Of a stretch of DNA of 64,000 nucleotides, positions 26,598 through 35,390 are shown piece by piece. The stretch's first letter is position 1; each line of letters starts with the position of its first letter. The position numbers and the translations under genes are program-made. The stretch is from an uncultured Bacteroidales bacterium. Lineage in GTDB: Bacteria; Bacteroidota; Bacteroidia; Bacteroidales; F082. The notes beneath the pieces were generated by a model, which was not told where the DNA came from, did no database searches, and was given only the letters and a program-made list of their open reading frames with translations. The DNA is taken from contig ONFF01000015.1 of the NCBI GenBank assembly GCA_900317055.1, forward strand, positions 1 through 64,000. The letters run 5' to 3'.

Positions 26598-29500
26598 ATG
26601 TACAAAATCGAGAAACACCCCATCTTGGACATCCCGCAGGAAGACCTTGTGGAATTCCAATATGAAGGCAAGACCGTCAAAGGTCAGCGCGGCAAAACCA
26701 TCGCCGCCGCCCTTCACCAAGCCGGTTATCCCGTCCACAGCCACTCGCTCGACGGCCGCAACCGAAGCCTCAACTGCGGCATCGGCAAATGCGGTGCCTG
26801 TGAGATGCTGGTCGATGGCAAGATTCGCCGTATCTGCATCACCAAAGTCGATGGCGTCAAGGAAGTGCGCCGCATCGACAAGGAGGACACCATCCTTCCC
26901 GAACCCAAGGAGCAGCAACCCCGCGAGGTGAAGGTCTACAAGACCCAGGTCGCCATCATCGGTGCTGGTCCCGCAGGTCTCGCCTGCCGTGAGCAACTCA
27001 ACGCCTTCGGCATCAGCAACATCGTTGTCGATAACAACGCCAACATCGGCGGTCAGTTCAATATGCAGACCCACCAGTTCTTCTTCTTTGAGAAGGAGAA
27101 GAAATTCGGCGGCATGCGTGGTTTCGACATCGCCAAGACCCTAGCGGGCGACAACCATGAAGGCATCCTTCTGAATACCACCGTTTGGGACCTGCTGGAA
27201 GGCGGTCGCGTGGCCATCAAGAACATCGTCACTGGCGAGATTGGTTACATCGACGCACAACATCTCGTGGTCGCCACGGGTGCCGTGCCTTTCATGCCTA
27301 CCTTCGAGAACGATGACGTGCCGGGCGTTTATACCGCTGCCGTGTTCCAGAAGATGATGAACCAAGAGCACACCTTGTTGGGTAAGAAAGTCCTCACCGT
27401 GGGTGCTGGCAACATCGGCTACCTGACCTCCTACCAAGGCATGCAGGCTGGTGCCACCATCAAGGCCATCATCGAGGCCATGCCCCGCGAGGGCGGCTTC
27501 CCCGTGCAGGCCAACCGTGTGCGCCGTCTCGGCATCCCGATCATGACCAGCTATGTCCTGGTGCGTGCCATCCCCAACGCCGACTACACAGGCATCACGG
27601 GCGCCGTCATCGCCAAGTGCGAGAACTTCAAGGCCATCCCTGGCACTGAACAAGTCATCGACGACATCGACATCATCAACATCTGCACCGGCCTTATCCC
27701 CGACAACCAACTGTTGGTGAAAGGCCGCGAGGTCTTCGGCCTCAACACCTACGGTGCCGGCGACGCCATCCGCATCGGCGAAGGCACCAGCGCCGTGCTG
27801 CGTGGCAAACAAGTCGCCTACGAGGTGGCCCAAGCCATCGGCGTGCGCTTCAACTATGACGATTACCTTGAGATTTCGAGACAATATATCGACTCGCAAC
27901 AGCATCCTGTGCGTCTCCTCGAGAAACCCAACCTGCCCACGCCAGAGCGCATGATGCAGAAGGCTTTTGTGCAGGCCGACTGCCTCTATGGCTTCGCCTG
28001 CAACCCCTGCTCGTTCAGCTGCCCGCAAGGTGCCATCACCAAGCCTTCCACCAGCAGCACGCCGACCATCGACTACAACAAGTGCATCGGCTGCATGTTG
28101 TGCGTCTCCAGCTGCCCTGGTTTAGCTATCTTCGGCTACGATGTGCAGAAGTCGACTTGCTTCCTGCCTATTGAATACGAAGCACAAGAAGGCGCAGAGG
28201 TCTATCTCGTCGACAATGACGGCCAAAAGATTGGCGAAGGCGTCATCGAGAAAATCCTCAAGAAGTCGAACAAGACCAATGTGGCTCGCGTGAAAGCACG
28301 TTCCTCACGCCCCTCTGGCGAAGCCAGCAGAGTGTTCGAGTTGACCGATGTCAAGGGCTTCATCCTGAAAGACCGTTACAACGCCAACAAGGAACTCACC
28401 ACCCCGATTTCGCCCAAGAAATTGGCCGAAGGCGAGAGCGAGACCTACGTCTGCCACTGCGAGGACATCAAACTCGACCGCGTATTGCGCGTCATCGGCA
28501 ACCGCAAGACCATCTCCGTGGATGAGCTGAAACACATCACCCGCATGGGTATGGGTCCGTGCCGCGGCAAACGTTGTATCCCACGCGCCCGTCAGATTCT
28601 GCGTTCCTACGGCATCGAGCTGGTTGGCGACGCCACACCGCGTGCCCCGCTGTCGAACCAAGTCAGCCTCGGCGACCTCTACAACCCGCACACCAAAGAG
28701 ACCTTCATCTTCCCCGAAATGAACGGCGTGAAGAAAGAGCAGGTCGAGGTGTTCATTGCAGGTGGCGGTATCGCAGGCAGTGCCTTGTTCCGTTACTTCT
28801 CGGAAGCTGGCAAGAAGCCCGTGATGATTAACTACAGCCGTGGCGCTTCGTGGCGTTGCATCGGTGGCGGCCGTCCAGCCTTCTCCAACCCCGACATCGC
28901 CGACATCGCCGTGCACAACCACGAGATCTTCAAGAAGATGCAGGCCGAGCACAACATCAACTACCACCCGACGCATTATGTCAACTTGGTACACGATGAA
29001 GCCACCTACAACTCCTTAGACGCTTCACGCGCTTGGAGCGATGCCTACATGATTGAGCGCAAGGACTTCAAGAAGGAGATTTCGCCGCTGTGGGACGACA
29101 GTAAGGACACCTACAGCCACGCCTTGATTACCCGCGACTGCTGGCAGGCCACGCCTGGTCGCGTCATCGACTACATCCGTTGGATCGGTGTGCAACAAGG
29201 TGGTCGCTACTTCGAGGACTGCGAGCTACTCCACGTGCAGAAGGTGGGTGGTCACTATGTCACCTTGGTGCGCACTCACGAGGGCGAGTTCATCGAGTAC
29301 ACCTGCGACCACTTCGTCAACGCAATGGGTTGGGGTGCCGAGAAGTTCAACGACATGCTGGGCCTTGACACCGGTCTCTATCCTGTGAAACACCAGGCCT
29401 TCATCACGCGCCGTCTGCCTATGATGGGACCCAATGGTGGCCCGCTCGACATGATCATCGACCGCCGTCACTACAAGGGCTTCAGCGCCGTCTACGGACA

Positions 29501-29867
29501 GCAGTGGGCCCACACCGGCCAGATCATCGGCTGCGCCAGCCCTGACACCGACGCTTACGAGGCACGCCAGAACATCAAGTACAACAGCAAGGAGTTCTTG
29601 GAGATTGTCTCCGAGGTCTTCGCCGAGTGGATCCCCAACTTGGGCGAGGTGAGCTTCTTGGCTTGCTGGGCTGGTCGTTACACCGAGCCGCGTTACATCG
29701 TCGACCCAGAGGTCGGTATCCTCACCGGCTTGCGTGGTCACGGCTTCATGCTCGGCCAATACCTCGCCAAGCTGTATGTGGACAAGTACCTCGGCAAGGA
29801 GGTGCCTGGCTACATGAAGGATTTGGCCTTGAGTGGCAAGGGCTTGAGCGAGAACGCGTTCAAATAA
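26598..29867 (+). CDS. fused multi-cofactor FAD/FeS oxidoreductase (HcnABC/opine-oxidase-like)
   Basis: 1089 residues, no signal peptide. Domains in order: [2Fe-2S] ferredoxin-like (Cys60, 65, 68, 80); FAD/NAD pyridine-nucleotide oxidoreductase (GAGPAG at 122-127, second GAGNIG near 269); two [4Fe-4S] motifs (Cys462/468/471/475 region and Cys496/499/502/506); BFD-like [2Fe-2S] (Cys619, 621, 655, 660); and a C-terminal DAO-type FAD amine oxidase (GGGIAG at 722-727). Separate proteins with the first, middle and last parts form hydrogen cyanide synthase (HcnA/B/C), opine oxidases and D-hydroxyproline dehydrogenase. Here they are one chain with added 4Fe-4S clusters. Likely an amine or imino-acid dehydrogenase; substrate unknown. 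Codon use is strongly biased to C/G-ending codons, suggesting high expression. Confidence 0.85.
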   Translation: MYKIEKHPILDIPQEDLVEFQYEGKTVKGQRGKTIAAALHQAGYPVHSHSLDGRNRSLNCGIGKCGACEMLVDGKIRRICITKVDGVKEVRRIDKEDTILPEPKEQQPREVKVYKTQVAIIGAGPAGLACREQLNAFGISNIVVDNNANIGGQFNMQTHQFFFFEKEKKFGGMRGFDIAKTLAGDNHEGILLNTTVWDLLEGGRVAIKNIVTGEIGYIDAQHLVVATGAVPFMPTFENDDVPGVYTAAVFQKMMNQEHTLLGKKVLTVGAGNIGYLTSYQGMQAGATIKAIIEAMPREGGFPVQANRVRRLGIPIMTSYVLVRAIPNADYTGITGAVIAKCENFKAIPGTEQVIDDIDIINICTGLIPDNQLLVKGREVFGLNTYGAGDAIRIGEGTSAVLRGKQVAYEVAQAIGVRFNYDDYLEISRQYIDSQQHPVRLLEKPNLPTPERMMQKAFVQADCLYGFACNPCSFSCPQGAITKPSTSSTPTIDYNKCIGCMLCVSSCPGLAIFGYDVQKSTCFLPIEYEAQEGAEVYLVDNDGQKIGEGVIEKILKKSNKTNVARVKARSSRPSGEASRVFELTDVKGFILKDRYNANKELTTPISPKKLAEGESETYVCHCEDIKLDRVLRVIGNRKTISVDELKHITRMGMGPCRGKRCIPRARQILRSYGIELVGDATPRAPLSNQVSLGDLYNPHTKETFIFPEMNGVKKEQVEVFIAGGGIAGSALFRYFSEAGKKPVMINYSRGASWRCIGGGRPAFSNPDIADIAVHNHEIFKKMQAEHNINYHPTHYVNLVHDEATYNSLDASRAWSDAYMIERKDFKKEISPLWDDSKDTYSHALITRDCWQATPGRVIDYIRWIGVQQGGRYFEDCELLHVQKVGGHYVTLVRTHEGEFIEYTCDHFVNAMGWGAEKFNDMLGLDTGLYPVKHQAFITRRLPMMGPNGGPLDMIIDRRHYKGFSAVYGQQWAHTGQIIGCASPDTDAYEARQNIKYNSKEFLEIVSEVFAEWIPNLGEVSFLACWAGRYTEPRYIVDPEVGILTGLRGHGFMLGQYLAKLYVDKYLGKEVPGYMKDLALSGKGLSENAFK

Positions 29868-29900
29868 GAATGCGGAATGATGAATTAGGAATGATGAATG
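29868..29900. repeat. family-C repeat (AATGATGAATG type), intergenic
   Basis: Iterated GAATGCGGAATGATGAAT units directly after the stop at 29867. The same sequence is inside the coding regions at 35531-35576 and 39453-39499, where it reads as H-H-S-x-F on the minus strand. Confidence 0.65.
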
Positions 29901-29937
29901 AGGCTGTCGCAGGGTTGCGGCAGCCTTATTTATTTTG
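29901..29937 (+). terminator. terminator of the large oxidoreductase
   Basis: An 11-bp stem AGGCTGTCGCA/TGCGGCAGCCT with a 4-base loop and one G-T pair, followed by a T-rich tail. Confidence 0.75.
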
Positions 29938-29961
29938 TTATATTTCAAGTGTTTGCAACTT

Positions 29962-29991
29962 AGTGTTCTCTGTTCGCGAACAGAGAACACT
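29962..29991. repeat. perfect 30-bp palindrome
   Basis: AGTGTTCTCTGTTCG is followed directly by its exact complement CGAACAGAGAACACT with no loop. It has no T-run and sits between two terminators. It could be a protein-binding site or a dispersed element. Confidence 0.75.
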
Positions 29992-30017
29992 TGGTTTGAC
30001 AATGATTACAAAAACAA

Positions 30018-30050
30018 AAGCCCAAGAATCACTTCTCGGGCTTAATTTTT
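30018..30050. terminator. bidirectional terminator
   Basis: AAGCCC...GGGCTT stem with an AGAA/TTCT extension, flanked by A and T runs. It serves at least the minus-strand gene ending at 30068. Confidence 0.65.
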
Positions 30051-30067
30051 AGTTTAAAAGGTCGCTA

Positions 30068-30613
30068 TTACCACTCGATGCCGATGCGCAAAGAAATGCC
30101 AGAAGGACTGATTTGTCGGGCTTCTTGGGTATGATGATATCCATCATAATAACTCTCATTGATCTTGTCGTAATAGGTACCAGCCACCATAGCGCTGACG
30201 GCAAAGTCGCGCTTGGAGGCGAAACGCACGCCAAAAGCGAGGTCGCCATAGGCGCCCAAACCGTCGCCGACATAAGAACCAAGACGCAGGCTGATGATGG
30301 GGCTCACCACCCTGGTGTTGTTGAACTGATAGCGCAGATTGGTGTAGAAAGGCACCAAGGCGCGATCGTTGTTGAAGTCGACACCCAAGCCGATACCGGC
30401 ATAGATATGTCCATTGAAATAAAAGCCGTGTGTGGTTGACAGGCTGATGCTATTGGGCATATTCTTGTCGAAATGCCAGGTGTTGCCTTGTTCGATAAAG
30501 CCTTGGTAGCCACTGGGGACACGAACCTTGGCAGGGTTGGGAACATCCTTTTCTTGTGCGAACATACTCGTTGCCATAAGCAGCATGACGAGCGATAAGA
30601 TTACTTTCTTCAT
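30068..30613 (-). CDS. small outer-membrane beta-barrel protein
   Basis: 181 residues with signal peptide MKKVILSLVMLLMATSMFAQ. The body has alternating amphipathic strands (HIYAGIGLGVDFNN, YGDLAFGVRFAS) and a C-terminal aromatic residue (RIGIEW), typical of outer-membrane barrels. Short for a full porin, probably an eight-strand barrel. Function unknown. Confidence 0.75.
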   Translation of the reverse strand: MKKVILSLVMLLMATSMFAQEKDVPNPAKVRVPSGYQGFIEQGNTWHFDKNMPNSISLSTTHGFYFNGHIYAGIGLGVDFNNDRALVPFYTNLRYQFNNTRVVSPIISLRLGSYVGDGLGAYGDLAFGVRFASKRDFAVSAMVAGTYYDKINESYYDGYHHTQEARQISPSGISLRIGIEW

Positions 30614-30692
30614 TGTTGGTAGTTTTTAGGTTAATAAACAGTTTATCAAATTTCGTTTTCAATTTCGCAGTAATAACGCGAGATGGGATAAA

Positions 30693-31226
30693 TTATTGCT
30701 CGGGCTCCAAAGGAACAAACAATTCCATCCGGATGGTATCCCCGTTTTTCAACACTCCACGAAGAATAAAGGTGATGCCGTCCTCTTTTTCCACAAACTC
30801 CATCCAACCGCTCTCAAAAGGCGATTCGTCGGGATAGGATGTTTGAGGATCCATATTGGTTTCGGCAATAGCTCCCGATATCTCGTCAGGTGAGGCATGC
30901 CATTCCAAGCGGTTGCCAAAATCGAAGGAAAGAGGAATGTCCGACTTCGTGGTCAAGTCGATGGTATGGCCAAGCAGCGCACAAGGGATGTCGTAAAAAT
31001 GAAAGCGCATCAGAGGACCAAAGAAATCCATTTCCGACTCTGTCACGATATCGAATTCGTCTTGACACGACTCAATGGGGCTGACGCTCATCTTATAGTT
31101 GGTAGTATTATAGATAAGCTCGTTCTGTTTAGGAGCAATATTGCGCCGTTTCACAGGTTCTTTCACACAGGAACCCAAAGTTGCCAAAGCAAGCAGCAAC
31201 AGCATAATTTTCAATGTGTTTTTCAT
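30693..31226 (-). CDS. lipoprotein of unknown function
   Basis: 177 residues. The signal peptide ends in a lipobox (LATLGSC), so lipid anchoring is expected. No domain was recognised. It is flanked by two outer-membrane barrel genes, 12 bp from the next one upstream, and probably cotranscribed. Confidence 0.75.
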   Translation of the reverse strand: MKNTLKIMLLLLALATLGSCVKEPVKRRNIAPKQNELIYNTTNYKMSVSPIESCQDEFDIVTESEMDFFGPLMRFHFYDIPCALLGHTIDLTTKSDIPLSFDFGNRLEWHASPDEISGAIAETNMDPQTSYPDESPFESGWMEFVEKEDGITFILRGVLKNGDTIRMELFVPLEPEQ

Positions 31227-31238
31227 GGCTTTAAGGTT

Positions 31239-31832
31239 TTACAAATGAATTTCATAACCTACCGACAACGGTAATCCGATGAATGACAGGCATGTCCAAT
31301 GCTCTTCTGCATGGCCCACCTTATAGGTAATCCTATCATGGCCCATCATGAATTGCAGTCCCAATCGTAACCGACTGTTTTCCGTCAATTTGATTCGACC
31401 TCCGATTTCCGACATGCCGCCGAAGCCGAAAAGCTCGTAGGTCCGCGCATCAAGCCATGGATTGACAGCACGTTCGACATAGGGACCGGCATTCACATAA
31501 AACCATTTGTAACTGAATTCGATGCGGACAGGCAGACGGAAATAATTGTTGAAACCAGTGCCAGGCACGCCGTCTTCCCAATTCTCGGGTTTGTCTGAAT
31601 TGGTTCTCCTATATTGGTAGTCAATGCCGCCCAACAAAGACCAATGCTCGTTGAAATCATATTTGGCATCCACGCCCAAGTCGCCGTGAAACTTGCTCTC
31701 ATAAGGCCCATACAGGAAATCGATGGAGCCAGCCACTTTTGCGTAGGGAATCAACGACCATCCCTTTGTGTTTTGAGCCGATGCCGACAACACGCAGCAT
31801 AACAAACTCACAATCAATGCTATTCTTTTCAT
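31239..31832 (-). CDS. outer-membrane beta-barrel protein
   Basis: 197 residues from ATG 31832 (signal peptide MKRIALIVSLLCCVLSASAQ). Strand-like segments such as YAKVAGSIDFLYGPYE, HWSLLGGIDYQYRR and SRLRLGLQFMMGHD end in GLPLSVGYEIHL, a typical barrel terminus. No specific family was recognised. Confidence 0.75.
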   Translation of the reverse strand: MKRIALIVSLLCCVLSASAQNTKGWSLIPYAKVAGSIDFLYGPYESKFHGDLGVDAKYDFNEHWSLLGGIDYQYRRTNSDKPENWEDGVPGTGFNNYFRLPVRIEFSYKWFYVNAGPYVERAVNPWLDARTYELFGFGGMSEIGGRIKLTENSRLRLGLQFMMGHDRITYKVGHAEEHWTCLSFIGLPLSVGYEIHL

Positions 31833-31871
31833 AATGCTATGATTTTTGCATGACAATTAAAAAAGCTACAA

Positions 31872-32654
31872 TTATCGTACCACAAATTTGTTACTCATAC
31901 CATTGTATTCATAAACATAGATACCAGGACGATAAGCACTTACATTCAGGTCAACCCATTCGGCATCGGGATCGAGGGTCTTGGTATCCACCAAAACACC
32001 TCGGGAGTCATAGATGTGCATTTCAGCCGACTTCCCATTAAGGGTGTATGGGATGGACACCGTCGTATTAGCTGGATTGGGATAGGGATTTTGGGTCGTG
32101 ACTATCATCTCATCGGCCGAGAAGTTGCCTTGGGTGGCATAAACCTCGATGTTGTAATTATCGTAACTATTCGAAATCTCGAATCTCAACTCATCGCCAG
32201 CCTTATACAAATAGGAAATCAGCGATCCCTCCTGCATAAACAGCACTTCACCGTCTTCGTTAAGGATCATTGTGTACATTTTGCCACCTTGCTTCCAAGG
32301 CGTAAGGCAAATCTCAATCTTGTCATCATTGTTGAAAAGGTGTTTCCCGGCGATGACCACACCAAAAGAGCTGTATCTGATGCCCCATTTCCCCTCTACG
32401 GTGAACGGTATTTCTTTAGTCAGTTGGAAATCGGCATCATACACTGAGAAACCTGTGATGGCTTCATCCTCATCCAATTCACAAACGGCATACGAAACTT
32501 CAGGAAGAATCTCGTAGACATATTCATGAATTGAATTCTGGAAAACGCTATGAAGGCCGCCACTATTGTTGGTAAAAGTATGCTTCAAAGTGGCTTGCGA
32601 AAAAACTGGAATGAAGGCAAGGGCTAACACCAGGGTTAAAACGGTCTTTTTCAT
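31872..32654 (-). CDS. T9SS-exported small secreted protein
   Basis: 260 residues. Signal peptide MKKTVLTLVLALAFIPVFSQ, a body of about 160 residues with no recognised domain, and a C-terminal sorting domain (QNPYPNPANTTVSIPY, MHIYDSRGVLVDT, GIYVYEY, NKFVVR). First of four T9SS cargo genes in the cluster 31872-40347. Confidence 0.82.
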   Translation of the reverse strand: MKKTVLTLVLALAFIPVFSQATLKHTFTNNSGGLHSVFQNSIHEYVYEILPEVSYAVCELDEDEAITGFSVYDADFQLTKEIPFTVEGKWGIRYSSFGVVIAGKHLFNNDDKIEICLTPWKQGGKMYTMILNEDGEVLFMQEGSLISYLYKAGDELRFEISNSYDNYNIEVYATQGNFSADEMIVTTQNPYPNPANTTVSIPYTLNGKSAEMHIYDSRGVLVDTKTLDPDAEWVDLNVSAYRPGIYVYEYNGMSNKFVVR

Positions 32655-32697
32655 ATGTTGTAATTTTTGATGATTGTTTGTTATTCATTTATTTGGT

Positions 32698-32775
32698 CTG
32701 TAGGGCTGTCGTACCACGGCAGCCGCTTACTGTCATGGCTGTATATGCGGCTGCCACGGTGTGACAGCCCTACAG
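32698..32775. repeat. family-F 78-bp palindrome, copy 1
   Basis: CTGTAGGGCTGTC at one end is complemented by GACAGCCCTACAG at the other, with inner GGCAGCCGC/GCGGCTGCC arms. A nearly identical 78-bp copy is at 35304-35381. Both lie just downstream of paralogous T9SS cargo genes. Confidence 0.85.
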
Positions 32776-32784
32776 GACCCCCGA

Positions 32785-35253
32785 TTAACGCACCACAAAT
32801 TTCTGTGTCACATCGCCCACGCTGATGAAATACATGCCCTGGGGCAGATTCGTTACATCAATCTGTTGGTTTTCAGCGTTGAGGCTGCCCGTGAGGACGG
32901 TTTGACCCATGAGGTTGGTGATACGGTAGGTTTCCGCTGGTAGAGACGGTGTGCACACCGTCTCTACAACGAGGGCGCCATCGGTCGGGTTAGGATAAAC
33001 GGTGAAGGTCCCTATGCCTGTCGAAGGGCCGTCTTCCTCGATGCCATTGTGGTATTCCTGATACACCTCGTCGCAGTCCCTGTCGCCGTATTTGTATGTC
33101 AAGAATCCATTTCTCCAATAACAACGCAAGCCTTCAACTTGATAATTCTTGTCCCGTGTCATTAGACGTTCTGGGAAAAAACTCGTCAAATGGCCGATGC
33201 TGCACATAATAGTGCCGCTGAAGAGGTTACTTTGATCGTTTACCAACATTTTTTTGTAGCTTGTGCCTTCATAGACATAGTATTCTACACCTTCCACATG
33301 CATGACAAGGCTTTGATTCCCCACTTTGATTTCCCATTCTTCGCCGATTTCAGCGCCGAAGTCGTAAAGCACGGTGAACTCTTCCAAGTCCTTGTTCCAC
33401 CAATATACCTTGCCGTTTTCTTCATAGACATATTCGTGGGTCACTTCGGCCTGCCTGCCCTTGTCATAGAGCGTGTTCGTGCGGATGATGATTTTCACAT
33501 CCTTATGGTTGACGGTGGTGTCGGAGGCATATTCCAAATGCTGATAAGTAATGCTCCCGTCATCATTGATGATTTCGTAATACATTTCTCTGCCAGAAAG
33601 AATATTACCGATTTCTGCCAAGCACCACCAATAACCGGACCAACTTTGGTCATTCAAATAAGTCTCAAGTGTGCCTACAGGAACATAAACATAAGCATCC
33701 GCCGGTCTAACTTCCCAAGGATACAAGGGGTTCAAATCGATGACAGGAGGAATGACAGAGTTTATATTGATTTCCATAAGATTGGGGCAATTTGAAATAG
33801 CATATCCCCTAATTTTTGCCACTGTATTTGGAAAACTGACCGACACCAAGCTGTCACAACCGACAAAAGAGCCACCTATGACTTCCTCAATTCCTTCAGG
33901 AATGGAATAAGTTGTCGCATAGTTTTTCGGAAAATGGGCAAAAAAGCGGTCATTAAATTGAGGCTCACTTAAGTTATCGCAATCCCAAAAGCAATTATCT
34001 CCAATATCTGTTACTGAGTTAGGTAGATTTATCGTGGTCAAGTGATGGCATTCTTCAAAAGCACCGTATCCGATACTTTCCAATGATTCGGGGAGCGAAA
34101 CATAGGTCAAGTTTTCACATTTAAGGAAGGCTTGTTGCCCGATGGCTTTCACTGAGTTTGGGAGGATGATGGAATCGAGGTTGGTGCATTCCCAGAACAC
34201 ACGCTCAAGGATGGTTTCCACTCCATCCGGAATGGTGTAGGAAGTAGCGTAGTCTTTCGGAAAATAAGCAAAATAATGGCTGTTGTACACAGGCTCTGTA
34301 AGCCCGTCGCAGTCCTCAAACACATACGGCCCCATATTCGTCACCGAATTGGGCAATGCAAAGGATGTCAATGATCTGCAATTTGCAAAGGCATACTCCC
34401 CAATGGTTGTAACCGAGTTTGGAATGACGATGGAAGGCAGCCTCCCACAAGAGCGGAAAGCACCTTCCCCAATGCTCTGCAAAGCATTAGGCAACACGAT
34501 AGTATCCAAAAAAACGCAGCTTTTAAAGGCCTCTTGTTTGATGCTTGTCACCGAATAGGGAAGCGTAATAGTGTGGATTTTCGATCCTGAAAAAGCATTA
34601 TCTTCAATACTTGTCACGCCCTCTGGAATGACGACAGACTCCAAAAAATCGCAGCTTGAAAATGCGCCTTTCCCAATTCTTGCAACCGAAGTAGGAATAG
34701 TAATCGCACTCATGTTACAATGACGAAAAGCAGCACTTGCAATTTCTTCAATCCCTTCTGGAATCACGAATGACGATTGGTCATATCTAGGATGGTATGC
34801 AAAAATCTTGTCATTATATACATCATTCATAATATTATCTGTTCCCTCGAAAACATAGTTTCCCATGCTGGTTACTGAATTGGGGAGCAAGAAATCCGTC
34901 AAACCCATAATATTGCTGAAAGCCTGATTGCCTATTGTAGTAAGGGAATTAGGAAGGATAACAGAAGTTATTCCATGACAGTAGGAAAAAACTTCTTCGT
35001 CGATACTTATCACAGTGTAAGTGACGCCTTGGTATTCGACAAACTCGGGAATGATAAGGTTGCCCTCGGGTATGTCATAGCCATTCCATCCAAAATCTGG
35101 GTCAGGACGACACACTGCCACTTCGGTATTGCCGCTGGAGAGAATACGATAATACAGAGTCTGCCCCGATTCGCAAACACTTGAAAAATCGTAGGCCAAG
35201 GCTTGCATCGCGAAGCCAACCAAAATCGCTATGGTAAAGAATAACTTTTTCAT
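32785..35253 (-). CDS. BspA-like leucine-rich-repeat surface protein with T9SS sorting domain
   Basis: 822 residues. A signal peptide is followed by roughly 440 residues of LRR_5 (BspA-type) repeats, each like SVTSIxxxAFxxCxxLxxIVLPNS. Then comes the module of about 185 residues (558-740) shared with the next two genes (YYEIINDDGSITYQHLEYAS through CDEVYQEYHNGIEE), a GPSTGIG linker, and a sorting domain ending QKFVVR. BspA repeats bind host or bacterial surface ligands. The linker and one loop of the sorting domain are encoded by palindromic repeats (33011-33030 and 32940-32967). Confidence 0.88.
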   Translation of the reverse strand: MKKLFFTIAILVGFAMQALAYDFSSVCESGQTLYYRILSSGNTEVAVCRPDPDFGWNGYDIPEGNLIIPEFVEYQGVTYTVISIDEEVFSYCHGITSVILPNSLTTIGNQAFSNIMGLTDFLLPNSVTSMGNYVFEGTDNIMNDVYNDKIFAYHPRYDQSSFVIPEGIEEIASAAFRHCNMSAITIPTSVARIGKGAFSSCDFLESVVIPEGVTSIEDNAFSGSKIHTITLPYSVTSIKQEAFKSCVFLDTIVLPNALQSIGEGAFRSCGRLPSIVIPNSVTTIGEYAFANCRSLTSFALPNSVTNMGPYVFEDCDGLTEPVYNSHYFAYFPKDYATSYTIPDGVETILERVFWECTNLDSIILPNSVKAIGQQAFLKCENLTYVSLPESLESIGYGAFEECHHLTTINLPNSVTDIGDNCFWDCDNLSEPQFNDRFFAHFPKNYATTYSIPEGIEEVIGGSFVGCDSLVSVSFPNTVAKIRGYAISNCPNLMEININSVIPPVIDLNPLYPWEVRPADAYVYVPVGTLETYLNDQSWSGYWWCLAEIGNILSGREMYYEIINDDGSITYQHLEYASDTTVNHKDVKIIIRTNTLYDKGRQAEVTHEYVYEENGKVYWWNKDLEEFTVLYDFGAEIGEEWEIKVGNQSLVMHVEGVEYYVYEGTSYKKMLVNDQSNLFSGTIMCSIGHLTSFFPERLMTRDKNYQVEGLRCYWRNGFLTYKYGDRDCDEVYQEYHNGIEEDGPSTGIGTFTVYPNPTDGALVVETVCTPSLPAETYRITNLMGQTVLTGSLNAENQQIDVTNLPQGMYFISVGDVTQKFVVR
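32940..32967 (-). repeat. family-A palindrome inside a T9SS sorting domain
   Basis: A perfect 28-bp palindrome; the minus strand starts GTAGAGACGGTGTG. In codon phase 0 it encodes V763-E-T-V-C-T-P-S-L. The two neighbouring paralogues have a family-C repeat at the same protein position. Confidence 0.85.
33011..33030 (-). repeat. family-B unit inside coding sequence (linker)
   Basis: The minus strand GGCCCTTCGACAGG... encodes G742-P-S-T-G-I-G, the hinge between the shared module and the sorting domain. Homologous units are at 35614-35633 and 39545-39564. Confidence 0.75.
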
Positions 35254-35303
35254 TTTATCTGGTTTTTATTTGTTTATCAATCTGTTTTGTTTTCCGTTTT
35301 GGT

Positions 35304-35381
35304 CTGTAGGGCTGTCGTACCACGGCAGCCACTTACTGTCATGGCTGCATATGCGGCTGCCACGGTGTGACAGCCCTACAG
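35304..35381. repeat. family-F 78-bp palindrome, copy 2
   Basis: Differs from the copy at 32698-32775 at only a few bases. The flanking 70 bp, including the last codons of the adjacent gene, are also nearly identical, so the element and gene end were duplicated together. Confidence 0.85.
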
Positions 35382-35390
35382 GACCCCCGA

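Noticed and set aside
27141-28028. Open frame of 295 codons antisense to the large oxidoreductase
   Set aside because: Product of GC-biased codons of the sense gene; sense frame has full cofactor motifs.
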